Source of the DNA: Sipunculus nudus
Taxonomy: Eukaryota > Annelida > Sipuncula > Golfingiida > Sipunculidae
Assembly (NCBI GenBank): GCA_026874595.1
Contig: CM049320.1
Location: forward strand, 46,514,714-46,578,713
Length of the DNA: 64,000 nt
Direction: 5' to 3'
The position numbers and the translations under genes were made by a program. Below, piece by piece: positions 25,022 to 36,081 of this stretch (positions are counted from its first letter, which is position 1; each line of letters opens with the position of its first letter). A model generated the notes under the pieces. It was not told where the DNA came from. It did no database searches and worked only from the letters and a program-made list of their open reading frames with translations.

Positions 25022-26038
25022 TTAATGCATATGCTTATTGAACAAACGCACTGCACTGGGCATGAATGAGTCCCAGAAACGAGTTGTTTTGCACATAATC
25101 GACTGTATACGTCTTCCAGATTTCAAACATCTGATTGCTCCGCTCAACGGATGCTGACTTCTCATCATGGTTTTAAACTTACTCAGTACCTTTAGACAAT
25201 GCATGCTTTCAAAGTTTTCTAAGTCTACACCGATAATACGTACTGCAGTTTTCCTCGTTCTTTCCAATCTTTCTTTGTTAGCGACACTCAAATTATTCCA
25301 CCAGCAGATAATACTGAAGGTTACCACACTTTGTACAACAGATGTGTAAAACAAAGTAAATATTTTCTTATCAGTATGAAAGCATTTAAGTTTTTCCAAG
25401 AAAGTACATCCTTTGACTGCCTTTTTTACACAATTATGGTCTGTGTTATCTGACCATCTAAGTTTATCGTCAATAACAGTAGCAAGATATTTGTACCGAG
25501 GCACAATCTCTACAGCATTACTGTCAATGAAAACAGGGTAGTAGCATGTAGGTCTATTTCTGGGTTCAATTACAAATTCCTTGGTCTTGTTAACATTAAG
25601 TAAAAGATGATGTTTATCACACCATGTGATAGCGTTTGCAATTTCTTGACGGAAGCGAGATTCATCAAAATCATCGATTCTACCGATAATGGCAGCGTCA
25701 TCCGCGTATTTAAAAATATCACATTCTGCCTGGGTAGACACAAAGGAATTTCTGTACAGAATAAATAACGCAGGTGATAGAACACACCCCTGTGGGGCAC
25801 CCGTACTGATACTACCAAATGAAGAAACTACATTTTCTACTTTTACACATTGCTTTCGGTTCATCGGAAAGTCCAGAACTCACCTACAAACATTTACTGG
25901 TACTTTGAATTGTAACAACTTAGAAATCATAACATGTGGTTGAATGGAAATAAAAGCCGAACTAAAGTCAATGAAAAGAATTCTAGCATATGTATTCTGT
26001 TTATTTAAGTGCATGTTCATATACAGAATGTAGTAGTG
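25022..26038 (-). pseudogene. LINE reverse transcriptase, main part
   Basis: The frame reads LFIDFSSAF (near 25,950, first catalytic Asp region), then after one stop a 280-codon open stretch from 25,864 with STGAPQGCVLSPALF and the catalytic YADDAAIIG. It ends with the WCDKHHLLLNVNKTKE and KYLATVIDDKLRW motifs and a C-terminal SGRR...RFWDSFMPSAVRLFN segment typical of CR1/Rex1-like elements. The catalytic Asp pair is intact, but the upstream half is fragmented, so no functional enzyme is expected. Confidence 0.88.
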
Positions 26039-26949
26039 TCAGTAGAGAGTCATCGACTCCTCTTCCTGACATATAAGCTCATACTGATATAGGTCCAAGT
26101 GAACACCCACATGTTGCTTGATGTCCAAAACAGCTGGTTTAGCCTCCTTTGGCACTGGAACAATGGTTGATGTTTTCCAAAGTTCTGGCACAGTACATTC
26201 AGTCGATGACTTTTCGAACAAAACTTTGAACACAGGTGCCTGTTCATTTGCACAGTTTAAGCGCTGCCGATGAAATACCATCTGGGCCGGAGGCCTTTCT
26301 CTTGTTAAGACCGCAAAATGCAGATCTTATTGCACTTTCGCTAAATTCAGACACAACATCATTATCCATGATAAATTCATATTTTATCTTTTCGCACACC
26401 TCACTGTAGTCCTCCTGATCGAATCTGGCATAGAAATTGTTAAGTTCCTCAGCAAGATCAGATTTTTCAGTTACATGCACCGGGCGCTTTCCTTGTTTAT
26501 AACTAGTAATTTTTTGCATTCCCTGCCATGCCATTCGGGTATTTTTTCAATTAAACATACCCTCCAGTTTCTGTTTATACTGCTGTTTGCACATTTTATT
26601 TCAGAATCCAGTTTAATCTGTAGTTCTTTGTATTTATTGGTATCTCCGTCGTAAAAAGCCTTTCTCTTTTCAACTTTAATTTTTGTCTCAAATCCTTTGT
26701 TAACCAAACTTTGTTGTTAGGGAAAATTTTGATTTCTTTGCTTTTAACACAGAGTTCTTCACATAACTTTATGTAGTCTGTGATTGTATCCAATAGTTCA
26801 TTTATCTGTAAACACTCTTCATAAAATACAGTCCAGTCTATGCACGCAAAACATCCCATTTCTCTGCCGTTGGTTTCTTCGTCCCAGATCTTGACAACCT
26901 CAACTACTTTTGAAGCCCGTTTAAGTAGTTGTTTGTACACTGGCACCAT
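26039..26949 (-). pseudogene. LINE linker region between endonuclease and RT
   Basis: Three overlapping minus-strand frames follow one another. One contains FPNNKVWLTKDLRQKLKLKR, the next a basic and charged stretch, and the next NKRKASGPDGISSAALK, which is the hallmark 'KASGPDG' entry to LINE reverse transcriptases. Part of the RT between 26,100 and 26,040 (LWKTSTIVPVPKEAKP and what should follow) is shortened or scrambled. At least three frameshifts separate these pieces. Confidence 0.72.
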
Positions 26950-27475
26950 ACGAATGTTGTTGTGGTCTCAGAGGTGGAAGTTTCTGGCATTTATATGCAT
27001 CTTTCATGTTACAATAGCACAATTCCAATATTGTATCAAACCGGGTCTTGCAAGTAACATACTGCGTGAAATCATGTAAATTTATACTCATATCAAAACC
27101 ATTAAAGTCACCCAGTATAATAATGGCAGAATCTGGTTTATTATTTTGACAATCCTGTACACATCTAGTAAGCTGTTCTGAGATATTACGCCTGTCTGGT
27201 TCATTTCTTGGCCGTTCAGGAAAATATACTATAATGACCTGAATGTATTGTAACTCCCTGTGGAGGTAGAAGGGCCTACACGACACTACCATAAGTTCAA
27301 TCAATTCATTACAAAAGGCGGATTTCACTGTGAAGTGGGTACACCAGTTGACATTGATATACATACACAGACCCCCACCTTCTGACTGACTTGAGTCATC
27401 AGTTCTGTCTGACCTGAATAGTTGAAAATTATCACAATAAGCACAGAGATCGCCCCCAGGCTCATAGAGCAGGGT
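26921..27475 (-). pseudogene. LINE endonuclease fragment
   Basis: The open frame on the minus strand includes GGGLCMYINVNWCTHF, VSCRPFYLHREL and the diagnostic ILGDFNG motif, whose Asp and Asn belong to the active site of exonuclease-endonuclease-phosphatase nucleases. In an active LINE this domain nicks target DNA to prime reverse transcription. The N-terminal catalytic part is missing because of the 5' truncation. The frame is lost near 26,940, where the linker to the RT continues in another frame. Confidence 0.8.
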
Positions 27476-27480
27476 ACAGT

Positions 27481-29503
27481 TAATGAACTAATGCAATGAA
27501 TATTTGTGAAAGATGTCCTAGAATATGAATTTGCATATGTTTTTTTTATAACAAGATATTCACATAATTTGTCATTTAGATTATTGATTTATGTACTTAT
27601 ATTTTATTATGTCAAATCTTGTTCTTCTGGGATAAATTAATCAATATAAATTAGGCATTGGTATGCACAAATTTATATAGGTCCATATAAATGACTCTAT
27701 ATATGTATTTAAAAAAATCATTCTGATTTTCTTTTTTATCATGGGTGGTGTGCGAGTGTAAGATTTGGCATGATAGGTTGTATATTCTTGTTATTTCATG
27801 TCACACTAAATGAGTTCAATGGACTTCTCTCTCTCATTTGCAGCTGTTCCCAGTAATATGAATATTTTAATTTTTATTATAACTTTACTGATTTTGTGAA
27901 TTTAATCTTTCGTATACATTCAAACCTCTGCGTTACCTTGTGACATATCACACATGTATAACAAGCCTTTGTTCGATAATGCCGGGGTACTGTTTGCATA
28001 ATCTCCTAGTCATGGTCACTTGGTCCCTTATTTGTACAGGCCAGGTCCTAATCTGTTAATCTCATCAGGGTAAAGTGTTGTTATCATCAGGGTGACCACT
28101 AATGGGGGGTCCGTACTGTTTAGTCAGCTAGGAGCACACACAGATAGTTGATATCACGATAACGTATAATTACAATGTATGTAGACCTTGTATATGTCAG
28201 GGTATAATCAACAAACTGTCCCTTCATTTCATTGGCCAGTATACGGGGTGGAGTTCACCCCACCCGTCTGACCAATGGAATGAACGTGGTGATGTTATTG
28301 GTTATATTCCAATGAGAGAGAGAGAGAGCAAAAGCCAAGGTGTAATTATGTGCGGGCCAGATTCATTTTGGCCACTCTGCACTGAGGATACTTTATATGT
28401 ATTGACATTTTTATATTATTTGGATGCTACTGAAGAATAAAAATGGTTACCTAAGTTGCCGAATTTGACTGTTGTGGCTGTGTGCCACAAGTGCCACAAA
28501 CTTGCTTGAGCGAGAGCGTTAGTGGGAGATATACGAAGTTCAGTAAAGTAACCTAAGATTACAATATGGTACCGTTGTATCAAATAAACTTTCATATTTT
28601 GAACGAAAAAATTTGAAAAGATATTTAGTATACAAGAAATATCATGAAGACAATTAATTAATGTTCCTGATATAATTAATAGTTGATCATGTATATGATA
28701 AATGAATTTAAAGACATAAGATGCAATTAGGTCTCTAATGACATTAAAATGATTGAAACTTACATAAAATATAGTATAAAATTAATAAGAAAAATGTATA
28801 AAAATTAAATTAATTTCGAAATGATTGCCATTTAAAAAGTGACTCAAACAGTTCACGTTAATATTTTACTTCAAATATAGTTTTATTATAATGCATCAGG
28901 TATGCCTCATTGAAAATTTAAAACTTTTTGAGAACGTTAGGCACAACTTTGCTTCACTTCCAGTCTCGAAAGAACGAATGGGATAAGACATTCGGTTTTA
29001 ACTTGAAAGCTTGGGATGACCGGGTCAGGTAACAGAATGCGTGAGATTTATGTCCCTTGGTGTGAGAGCGTGAGACGAGGGGTAAATTCGTGAGTCTTAC
29101 CGCCCAATGCGTGAGACTTGGCATGTCTGAAGAGGGATGGGTGATTAAAAGGGTTACCGGTAATACGTTCCGACCCCTCAATAACCATATATGAATGCTT
29201 TTGATACACCGCTTACTTTTTTATGTGGATAACTTGTGTCCGTTCATATCAACACCTTTCATAATAGACTGTACATAAAAAAATACATTTTTTTCATGGG
29301 AGTAATCTTGTCTGCATAGAGTCCCTATAGGACACGCTCAGAGACGTGTTTGGGGGGTGGGATGAAAATGTTGTACATTATTGATATGGTTATACCAGAA
29401 ATGAACAAAATTATATTATTTTTGCTATTTTCGTATATTTTGGCGGCTATTTTGATTTATGCTAGTTAGCTAAAATTGCCCAAGGTTGACAGCAGGTCTA
29501 CTT
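27481..29503. other. Gene-free stretch with hairpin
   Basis: This is AT-rich sequence with no supported gene. It contains a strong imperfect hairpin at 28,223-28,284 and a short GA repeat near 28,314-28,330. Confidence 0.55.
28223..28284. repeat. Long imperfect hairpin
   Basis: The left arm starts TTCATTTCATTGGCCAG and the right arm ends CTGACCAATGGAATGAA, with ACGGGGTGG facing CCACCCGT around a very short loop. Arms of roughly 28 bases pair with only a few mismatches. It may be a small foldback element or an RNA stem. Confidence 0.75.
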
Positions 29504-29508
29504 CAATA

Positions 29509-30255
29509 TTGTTACGGAACCTAATATCAACAGATCACGTATGCGTGACGAACATAAATTTTGTCAAGGAGATAAAAATATTAGATTCTGTAACACTAGG
29601 CAGCGTGAAATGTCTAGGGGAATGAATAAAGAAGTCAGCGTTTTATTTGTGAACAATTAACTTTAATTTATTCTTAAAACAACCCTAACATTACAGTACA
29701 CTAAATCAATACAATTACACAGTATAATAGCAGTATAACAACCAATCAATACAATCACACAGTAAAATAAACAAAGTGCACAGTATCTGGATACCATCAC
29801 TGTCACAGCGATAAGTCCTTTAAAATGTATAAGCCGGACGAATAGTTCACACAAATACTCTCGGACAATAACAGTCCAATGTAAAGCTCTTGTAGCAATC
29901 CCGAAAGTAAACTGAAGACCAAACAAGATTCGTCACAAATACTGAAGAAAATCTATAATTGCGGCACTTATCAGAATAGGTCCCACAAACTGACATACAC
30001 GCTTCTGTGTCCGGCTTTAAAACACAGCCTTTTTATATAACTTTTCACCTCAAGCCGAGAATTTTCTTCTTGAACAATCTATAAAGAACCTAATTTAATA
30101 AAAGAACATACTAGAAATACATCTCTACATACCAGGGTTCACACGTGAGCCGACCCGGCTCGGCCAGGCGAGAAAGCCCCAAGCTAGCATAACAACGAGA
30201 GTTTAACCAGTACGGATTAAACTGAGAGTGCAACACGACTTACGCCCGTGTCACA
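29509..30255 (-). mobile_element. Solo LTR of an LTR retrotransposon
   Basis: On the minus strand the segment begins TGTGACACGGGCG and ends TTCCGTAACA(A). It is about 747 bp long and is flanked by the same 5-bp sequence CAATA at 29504-29508 and 30256-30260, as expected for a target-site duplication. Inside are a TATA box, followed downstream by AATAAA-type polyadenylation signals (29,640-29,670). No gag or pol sequence is adjacent, so internal sequence was probably removed by recombination between two LTRs. It does not match the LTRs of the two dated Ty3/Gypsy elements in this window. Confidence 0.75.
30030..30039 (-). promoter_or_regulatory. TATA box of the solo LTR
   Basis: On the minus strand, TATATAAAAAGG lies about 220 bp into the LTR and upstream of the polyadenylation signals, the order expected of an LTR promoter. 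Confidence 0.55.
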
Positions 30256-30292
30256 CAATAAAAAAGACATCTATCACAATATTTTTTACAGA

Positions 30293-30328
30293 GTTGGGTC
30301 CAAAAGTAATTGTAATTGAAGTAATTGC
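30293..30328 (+). repeat. GTTGGGTCCAAA + TAATTG repeat
   Basis: GTTGGGTCCAAAAGTAATTG is followed by imperfect TAATTG repeats. The reverse complement of the same arrangement occurs at about 60,765-60,890, which suggests a shared element end. Confidence 0.6.
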
Positions 30329-30335
30329 AGTGTGT

Positions 30336-30690
30336 GTGGGCAGATAATGACCAGTTACAGATCGAGTTTGCGTTTCGTCCTGGTTGACCTACTTTTGACC
30401 GTTTGACGGTGCCCTTACATAGAAAATTTCATTAAAAAATATAAATTTTCATGACAAGTGCACATGTATGGACTTTTTTTTGCAATGCCTGCAGATACGG
30501 GCCTGATTGTTGGTGTGTTGGCAGATAAGGACCAGTTACAGATCGAGTTCTTGTTTTGTCCCAGTTGACCTACTTTTGATCATTTGACTGCTCCTGAACA
30601 TAGAAAGTTTCATGAAAAATAGAAATTTTCATAACAAATGCATATGTACGGACTTTTTTCTGCAATGCCTGCAGATACTGCCCTGATTTT
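30336..30690 (+). repeat. 181-bp tandem repeat, units 1-2
   Basis: CAGATAATGACCAGTTACAG begins units at 30341 and 30522 (the second with one base change), a 181-bp period. The unit also holds TTTGACCTACTTTTGA-type and CTGCAGATACTGGCCTGATT segments. The array breaks at 30,690 inside CCTGATTTTT and resumes at 34,873. Confidence 0.85.
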
Positions 30691-32299
30691 TTAGCGAACC
30701 TGTAAGCTTATGCGATGGTGCGGCGTCGTCCGTCGTGTGTCGTGCGTCGTGCGTCGTCTGTACGTTAACCATAGCTATCTCAAAAACAGCAGGAGCTAGC
30801 ATCACCAAATTTTTTTCAAATAATCAGTCATCCAAAAAACTATATCGGATTTTGTTTATTTTTTTCTAACTGCATTTTCTTAGATTTTATAGGGAAAAAG
30901 CTTAAAAAAACTTTAAAAATCTTCTTCTCCGAAACTGTCCAGCCAAATTGTCCAATATTTCACAGAAATGATCCCTGGAACAATCTTTCTCAAGTTTGTT
31001 CGAATGGATCCAGTTCGGAGATTTTTAGCTGTGTTATAGGAGGTTGAACTTTGTTAGCTGTGCAAAAAAGCATATTAAAATTTAAATCTCAGAAACGGCT
31101 GGAGCTTTCATCACCAAATTTTATGCCAATGTTGGTCACATAGGTCATATCTGAAATTGAGGTATTGGTGCCGCCACCTGCATCGGCCTTTTTTGTACGG
31201 GGTCATCAGTGCCTGTATCACACTGAGGGCTACAAAAAACTTCTTCTCTGAAACCATATGGCCAAAATGTTTAATATTGCACAGAAATGATCCTAGGGTA
31301 GTGTTTTCTCAAGTTTGTTCAAATGGTCTCTTTTCAGTGAATTTTGGCTAAGTTATGGGAAGCTGAATTTAGTCATATGCCATAACAGCCCATTTTAGCT
31401 CAGTGGCTACAAAGATCTTCTTCTCAAAAACCACTGGGCCAAATTCTTAAATCTTACACATTAATTATCCTGAGATGTTGATAATTCAAGTTTGTTCAAA
31501 TTGGTTTAGGTTCAGTGCTTTTTGGCTGAGTTACGGGAAGCTGAACTTAGCCAGTTTGCTGTATCTTCCTATATGAGTTATAAACCTGCAGAACGTTTTT
31601 TCGACTGATGCCACTGAAGCCAGTTTGTTTAATATTTTACAAGAATAATCCCTACAATAATTCTTATAATAATTGTCATTAATGGTTCCACATGAATGAT
31701 TTTTGGCTGAATTATGGAGATTGAATTGAGTCATTTTACCATATATGTTAGCTGTGTGATGCTGTTACATCTAGCCTGGCACCAGTTTATAAGCATTGAT
31801 TACATCATGCCACTAGACATTTAGATTTCAGGTTATATTTGGTTAATATTGACAAGAAAGTTTTTTTAAAAGCTTTTAAAAAATTTAGATTTATGATTTA
31901 AGTAATTCATCATACCTGGCAATGTTACAATTATGGATATACAGCTCTCTGTGGCTATATAAAGAGAACTGTACGTGGATTATAAATTATTGGTATCAAC
32001 TTAATTCAAGAATTTGCAATCAATGATATATATCTGTATTTTAATTTTGCATTCAGTATGCATTTGTAATAATTTTACATATATTCCTGATTTCTTTTTT
32101 ATAAAAAGTCAGCTGAAAAGCATTTTGTATTGGGAAAATAAATTTCAAAGTTATTGCAAGTAGGGACCACTTTTGTTTACAGATGGCAGCACTTGGTTTA
32201 CCATTGGCAGATTGCCAGTGCCTTGATGTTGGCCATTAGCCAAGATGATGTCAGCTCTATAAATAGTTTTGGCACAGTGCCAGGATTGGAAGAAGTGCA

Positions 32300-32540
32300 G
32301 CCAGGTATAGATCAAGAGTTCACTCAGTGCAGTTGCTGCATTTTATTTATAGCTTTGGCAGACTGCTCACTGCATCATATTTGGCACCAAAGTTCAGCTT
32401 GAATCTATTTATAGCTTTGGCAGACTGCCAACTGTGTCAGATTATGCAACAGGTCAAGAGTTCACTCAGTGCAGCCAGGTACAGGTCAAAAGTTCACTGA
32501 GTCTAGACAGGTGCAGGTCAAGAGTTCACTCAGTGCAGTA
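32300..32540 (+). repeat. AGGTCA-NN-AGTTCA units in copy 2
   Basis: Units at about 32,310, 32,450, 32,480 and 32,513 match the block at 20,307-20,520, but only one 107-bp block is present here. Confidence 0.75.
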
Positions 32541-33249
32541 GCTTGAGGCAGCTATTTGTCACAGGTCAATCGGGGGCAACTGCCTTACTCACCTAAGCCT
32601 TGTCAGCCCAGTGCATCAAACTCTGGGGAAGTTTGATGTATTGGACTGATACCTGTCTATGCGTCTTTGATGGTATTCTCATTTACAAGACAGGTGGTGC
32701 CATCTACATTGACTTTTACAGTGTATGCGCCTGATTATTTCTACAGAGGAATTTGATACAATAGCCTAAAATTGGGCATGTTTATACATATCGGGTAGCT
32801 TTATAGTGTACAAGACTGGTGGCGCCACGTACAATAATTTTTGCACAGTGTATGTCCCTGCTTATTTCACAGGAGGGGTTTGACATATCAGTCTGACATT
32901 GGGCATATTTATTTATCTCTTCGTTGTATATAAGACTGGTCGTGCCAGCTACAATCATTGTATCCGCCAAAATAGAGTTTTGCGGATACTATGTTTTCAG
33001 GCGGACGCCGACGCTGCCGCCATCGCCGCATAGGTTTCCGGAGTACTCCTCCATAACCACTTCGCAGATTTTTTTAAAATTCGGAATTATGATCGGTCAC
33101 AGGTGAACTGCTGCGCCCTCATTTTTGGTTGACCTCTGACCTTTCCTCTCTGCCCAGCGTCCATTTGTGCGTCTGTTTCCACACATAACCCCACATATCT
33201 GGGGAACTGTTAGACCGATCAGGCTAAAAATTTTGCACAAATGTAGCCC

Positions 33250-34600
33250 TGTGATAGCTTTATAACATACACTAAAAATGGTGGTGCCACCTGAAACCAT
33301 TTTTGCACAGCGTCCACCTGTATATCTGCCTTGGGATAAAATCACTCATATCTCAGCAGTGGTTTGACTTTTCCACCTGAAATTTTGCAGGTTTATACAT
33401 CCTGGACAGCTCTCTTGATTTTATGACAGGTGGCGCCACCTACATTCACATTTACTCTGCAGACATCCAAGCTCATATCTCGGGAACGTTAGACCGATTC
33501 GGCCAAAATTTTGCATGTGTATAGATCTCACATAGCTCTTCATCATAGGTAAAACTGGTAGGGGCACCTGCAACCATTTATGCACAGTGTCCATCTGTTC
33601 ATCTGCCTTGGGATAAAATCACTCATATCTCAGAAGTGGTTTGACTTATACACCTGAAAATTTGCAGGTTTATACATCCTGGACAGCTCTCTTGATTTTA
33701 TGACAGGTAGCACCACCTACATTCACATTTACTCTGCAGACATCCAAGCTCATATCTCGGGAACGTTAGACCGATTTGGCCAAAATTTGCATGTGTATAG
33801 ATCTCACATAGCTCTTCATCATAGGTAAAACTGGTGGCGCCACATTCAACCACTTATGCACAGCGTCCATCGGTTCATCTGCCTTGGGATAAAATCCCTC
33901 ATATCTCAGCAGTTGTTTGACTTATCCACCTGAAATTTTGCAGGTTTATACATCCTGGACAGCTCTCTTGATTTTATGACAGGTAGCGCCACCTGCATTC
34001 AGGTTTACTCTGCAGACATCCAAGCTCATATATCGGGAACCGTTTGCCCGATTGGGACAAAATTTTGCATGTGTATAGATCAACATAGCTCCTCATCATA
34101 GGCAAAACTGGTGGTGCCACCTGCAACCTCTTATGCACAGGGTCCATCTGTTCATCTGCCTTGGGATAAAATCACTCATATCTCAGAAGTGGTTTGACTT
34201 ATCCACCTGAAATTTTGCAGGTTTATACATCCTGGACAGCTCTCTTGATTTTATGACAGGTAGCACCACCTGCATTCAGGTTAACTCTGCATACATCCAA
34301 GCTCATATCTCAGGAACCGTTTGACCGATTGGGCCAAAATTTTGCTTGTGTATAGATCCCACATAGCTCTTCATCATAGGCAAAACTGGTGGCGCCACAT
34401 TCAACCACTTATGCACAGCGTCCATCGGTTCATCTGCCTTGGGATAAAATCCCTCATATCTCAGCAGTTGTTTGACTTATCCACCTGAAATTTTGCAGGT
34501 TTATATATTCTGGACAATTACCTCGATTTTATGACAGGTGGCGCCACCTACATTCAAGTTTACACTGCAGACATCCATGCTAATATGCAACACACCTCAC
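33250..34600 (+). repeat. 277-bp tandem repeat, five units with dimer pattern
   Basis: TTGGGATAAAATC starts at 33331, 33608, 33884, 34161 and 34439, steps of 276-278 bp. Units at 33884 and 34439 share private variants (CATTCAACCACTTATG, ATAAAATCCCTC), so a 555-bp dimer has also been duplicated. Confidence 0.9.
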
Positions 34601-34872
34601 TCTATTCCCCCTAGCCACTTAATCCATGCCTCACTTCACCCGTCCCACTCTGATTTCTGCGGATACACATATTCGCTTGTCGACTACCCATATTCTAGTT
34701 TTAAAATGTCCTAGTCTGAAACGTGCAGGTCAGAATGTCCATTTTGCTATAATATTAATGACTAAGGCAGATATGCAGGACTTAAGAGGATCAATATTAA
34801 ATTTTAAAAATAAACCTCCATTCATACTCCCAAACTTTGCACAGGTTCACATTAGGCCTGTAGGCCTTGTTA

Positions 34873-35018
34873 TATGTTGGCAGATAATGACCAGTTACAG
34901 ATCGAGTTCGCGTTTCGTCCCGTTTGACCTACTTTTGATTGTTTTACGGCTCCTAAACATAGAAAATTTCATGAAAAATATAAATTTTCATGACAAATGT
35001 ACATGTACAGCCGTTTTT
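34873..35018 (+). repeat. 181-bp tandem repeat, unit 3 (left part)
   Basis: This resumes the unit broken at 30,690 and is broken again at 35,018 before an inserted element. Confidence 0.8.
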
Positions 35019-35697
35019 AGCCCTCAGCTTATAGGCTGATGGGCTATTGTCGTCACCCAAGCTGTCCGTCTGTCTTGCCGTCCGTCTGTCCTCCGGTGCC
35101 CGTCCGTCCGTTCCGCGTCTGTTAACTTTTACCTTGTGAGCGGGATATCTCTAAAAGAATTCACCGTTGGAATTTTATTCCATCAGTGAAGATGTATATC
35201 TATAAAATCTCGGTCAAGTTTCGAGATGGGTGACCTTAACCCATTTTTCTACATTTTAGAGCTGATTATAGAAAAACACTCATAAGCTTATATCTCAGGA
35301 ACCATTGTGTGGGTTTTCACAAAACTTACTATGATTATTTGGGACTGATTGTCTGTACGTGCTGCACAATTTTGGTGGCGCCATCTGCAATTTCTGATTT
35401 TTTAATGAAATTTTATCGGATTTTTCAATTTTGGCCTTTTGTGCAGGATATCTCCAAAGGTATTCAACACAGGAACTTCATTTCTTCAGTGCTATTGCAT
35501 TATATTTACAAAATCGTGGTCAAGTTCAAAGATCGGTGATCTTGACCTATTTTTCAAGGTCACAGAGCTTAGTATAGAAAAAAAAATTAGGAGCTTATTT
35601 CTCAGGAAGCATTTGGTGGATTGTTATGAAACATGGTACATACCTCTCCAATTTAAATTTATAACTGATTATCAGCTTTTGCTAATATTCTTGTTTG
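35019..35697 (+). mobile_element. Dispersed element with terminal hairpin, inserted in unit 3
   Basis: It starts with an imperfect hairpin (AGCCCTCAGC facing GCTGATGGGCT, 35019-35045) followed by a GTCCGTCTGTC-rich tract. The interior has two diverged units of about 300 bp (GGATATCTC, ATCTCAGGAA). No coding frame was seen. It interrupts the 181-bp repeat, which continues on its right. Confidence 0.6.
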
Positions 35698-36060
35698 CAA
35701 TGCAATGCTTACAGATACTGGCCTAATGTTTGGTCTGTGGTCGCATAATGACCACTTACAGATCGAGTTCGCGTTTCGTCCCAGTTTCGTCCCAATTTTT
35801 TACCATATGACAGATCCTGAACATAGAAAATTTCATGAAAGACAGACATTTTTATGAAAAATGCACATGTATAGCCTTTTTTTCACAATGCCTGCAGATA
35901 CTGGCCTGATTTTTGGTGTGTTGCTTGATAATGACCCGTTACAGATCGAGTTTGCATTTTGCCCTTGTTGACCTACTTTTGACCATACGACACCTCCTGA
36001 ACTTTAAAAAATTTACAAAATTTAACAAATGTTTCTAATTTGCCCCAGGCGGAGGCATTC
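35698..36060 (+). repeat. 181-bp tandem repeat, units 3 (right part) to 5
   Basis: The GCATAATGACC/TGATAATGACC landmarks near 35,742 and 35,924 are about 182 bp apart. The array decays after about 36,020 and runs into a short hairpin terminus. Confidence 0.75.
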
Positions 36061-36081
36061 GTGTCGTTCCGACACATCTAG
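36061..36081 (+). mobile_element. Helitron-like 3' terminus
   Basis: A perfect 6-bp stem (GTGTCG / CGACAC) with a 3-base loop is followed by two bases and CTAG, with T next. Rolling-circle Helitrons end in a hairpin a few bases before CTRR and insert before T. Together with the tandem array on its left, it resembles the 3' end of a non-autonomous Helitron/Helentron-type element. Confidence 0.4.

Larger units (their letters stand above)
24865..27480 (-). mobile_element. 5'-truncated non-LTR retrotransposon (CR1/Rex1-like LINE)
   Basis: Read on the minus strand, it carries an AP-type endonuclease followed by a reverse transcriptase. The 3' end is TTGGCAATAAATGACATC followed by short TCTTAT repeats near 24,865-24,900, a typical short-repeat LINE tail. 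The 5' side stops inside the endonuclease near 27,480, consistent with incomplete reverse transcription. The open frame is broken at several points (near 26,940, 26,600, 26,280 and 26,040-25,865), so the copy is dead. Assignment to a Rex1/Babar-like branch of the CR1 group rests on the order and wording of motifs recalled from fish and invertebrate elements. Confidence 0.85.
30691..34872 (+). mobile_element. Dispersed non-coding element, copy 2, inserted in the 181-bp array
   Basis: It has the same ends as the element at 18,307-20,962 (TTAGCGAACCTGTAAGCTTA at the start, GGCCTGTAGGCCTTGTTA at the end) and the same internal order: TTCTTCTC-CACTGGGCCAAATT units, the AGGTCA-type block, and GACAGGTGGTGCCATCTACA units. 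It is about 1.5 kb longer because of additional sequence from about 32,960, including a 277-bp tandem array. The 181-bp repeat is cut on both sides of it, so it inserted into that repeat. It has no transposase frame. Confidence 0.65.

Noticed and set aside
27939-28498. Possible second solo LTR (TGTGACATATC ... GTGCCACA)
   Set aside because: The flanking five bases do not match on the two sides and no related copy is present.
34626-35039. 137-codon plus-strand frame
   Set aside because: It crosses the border between a dispersed element and the 181-bp repeat and shows no protein-like composition.
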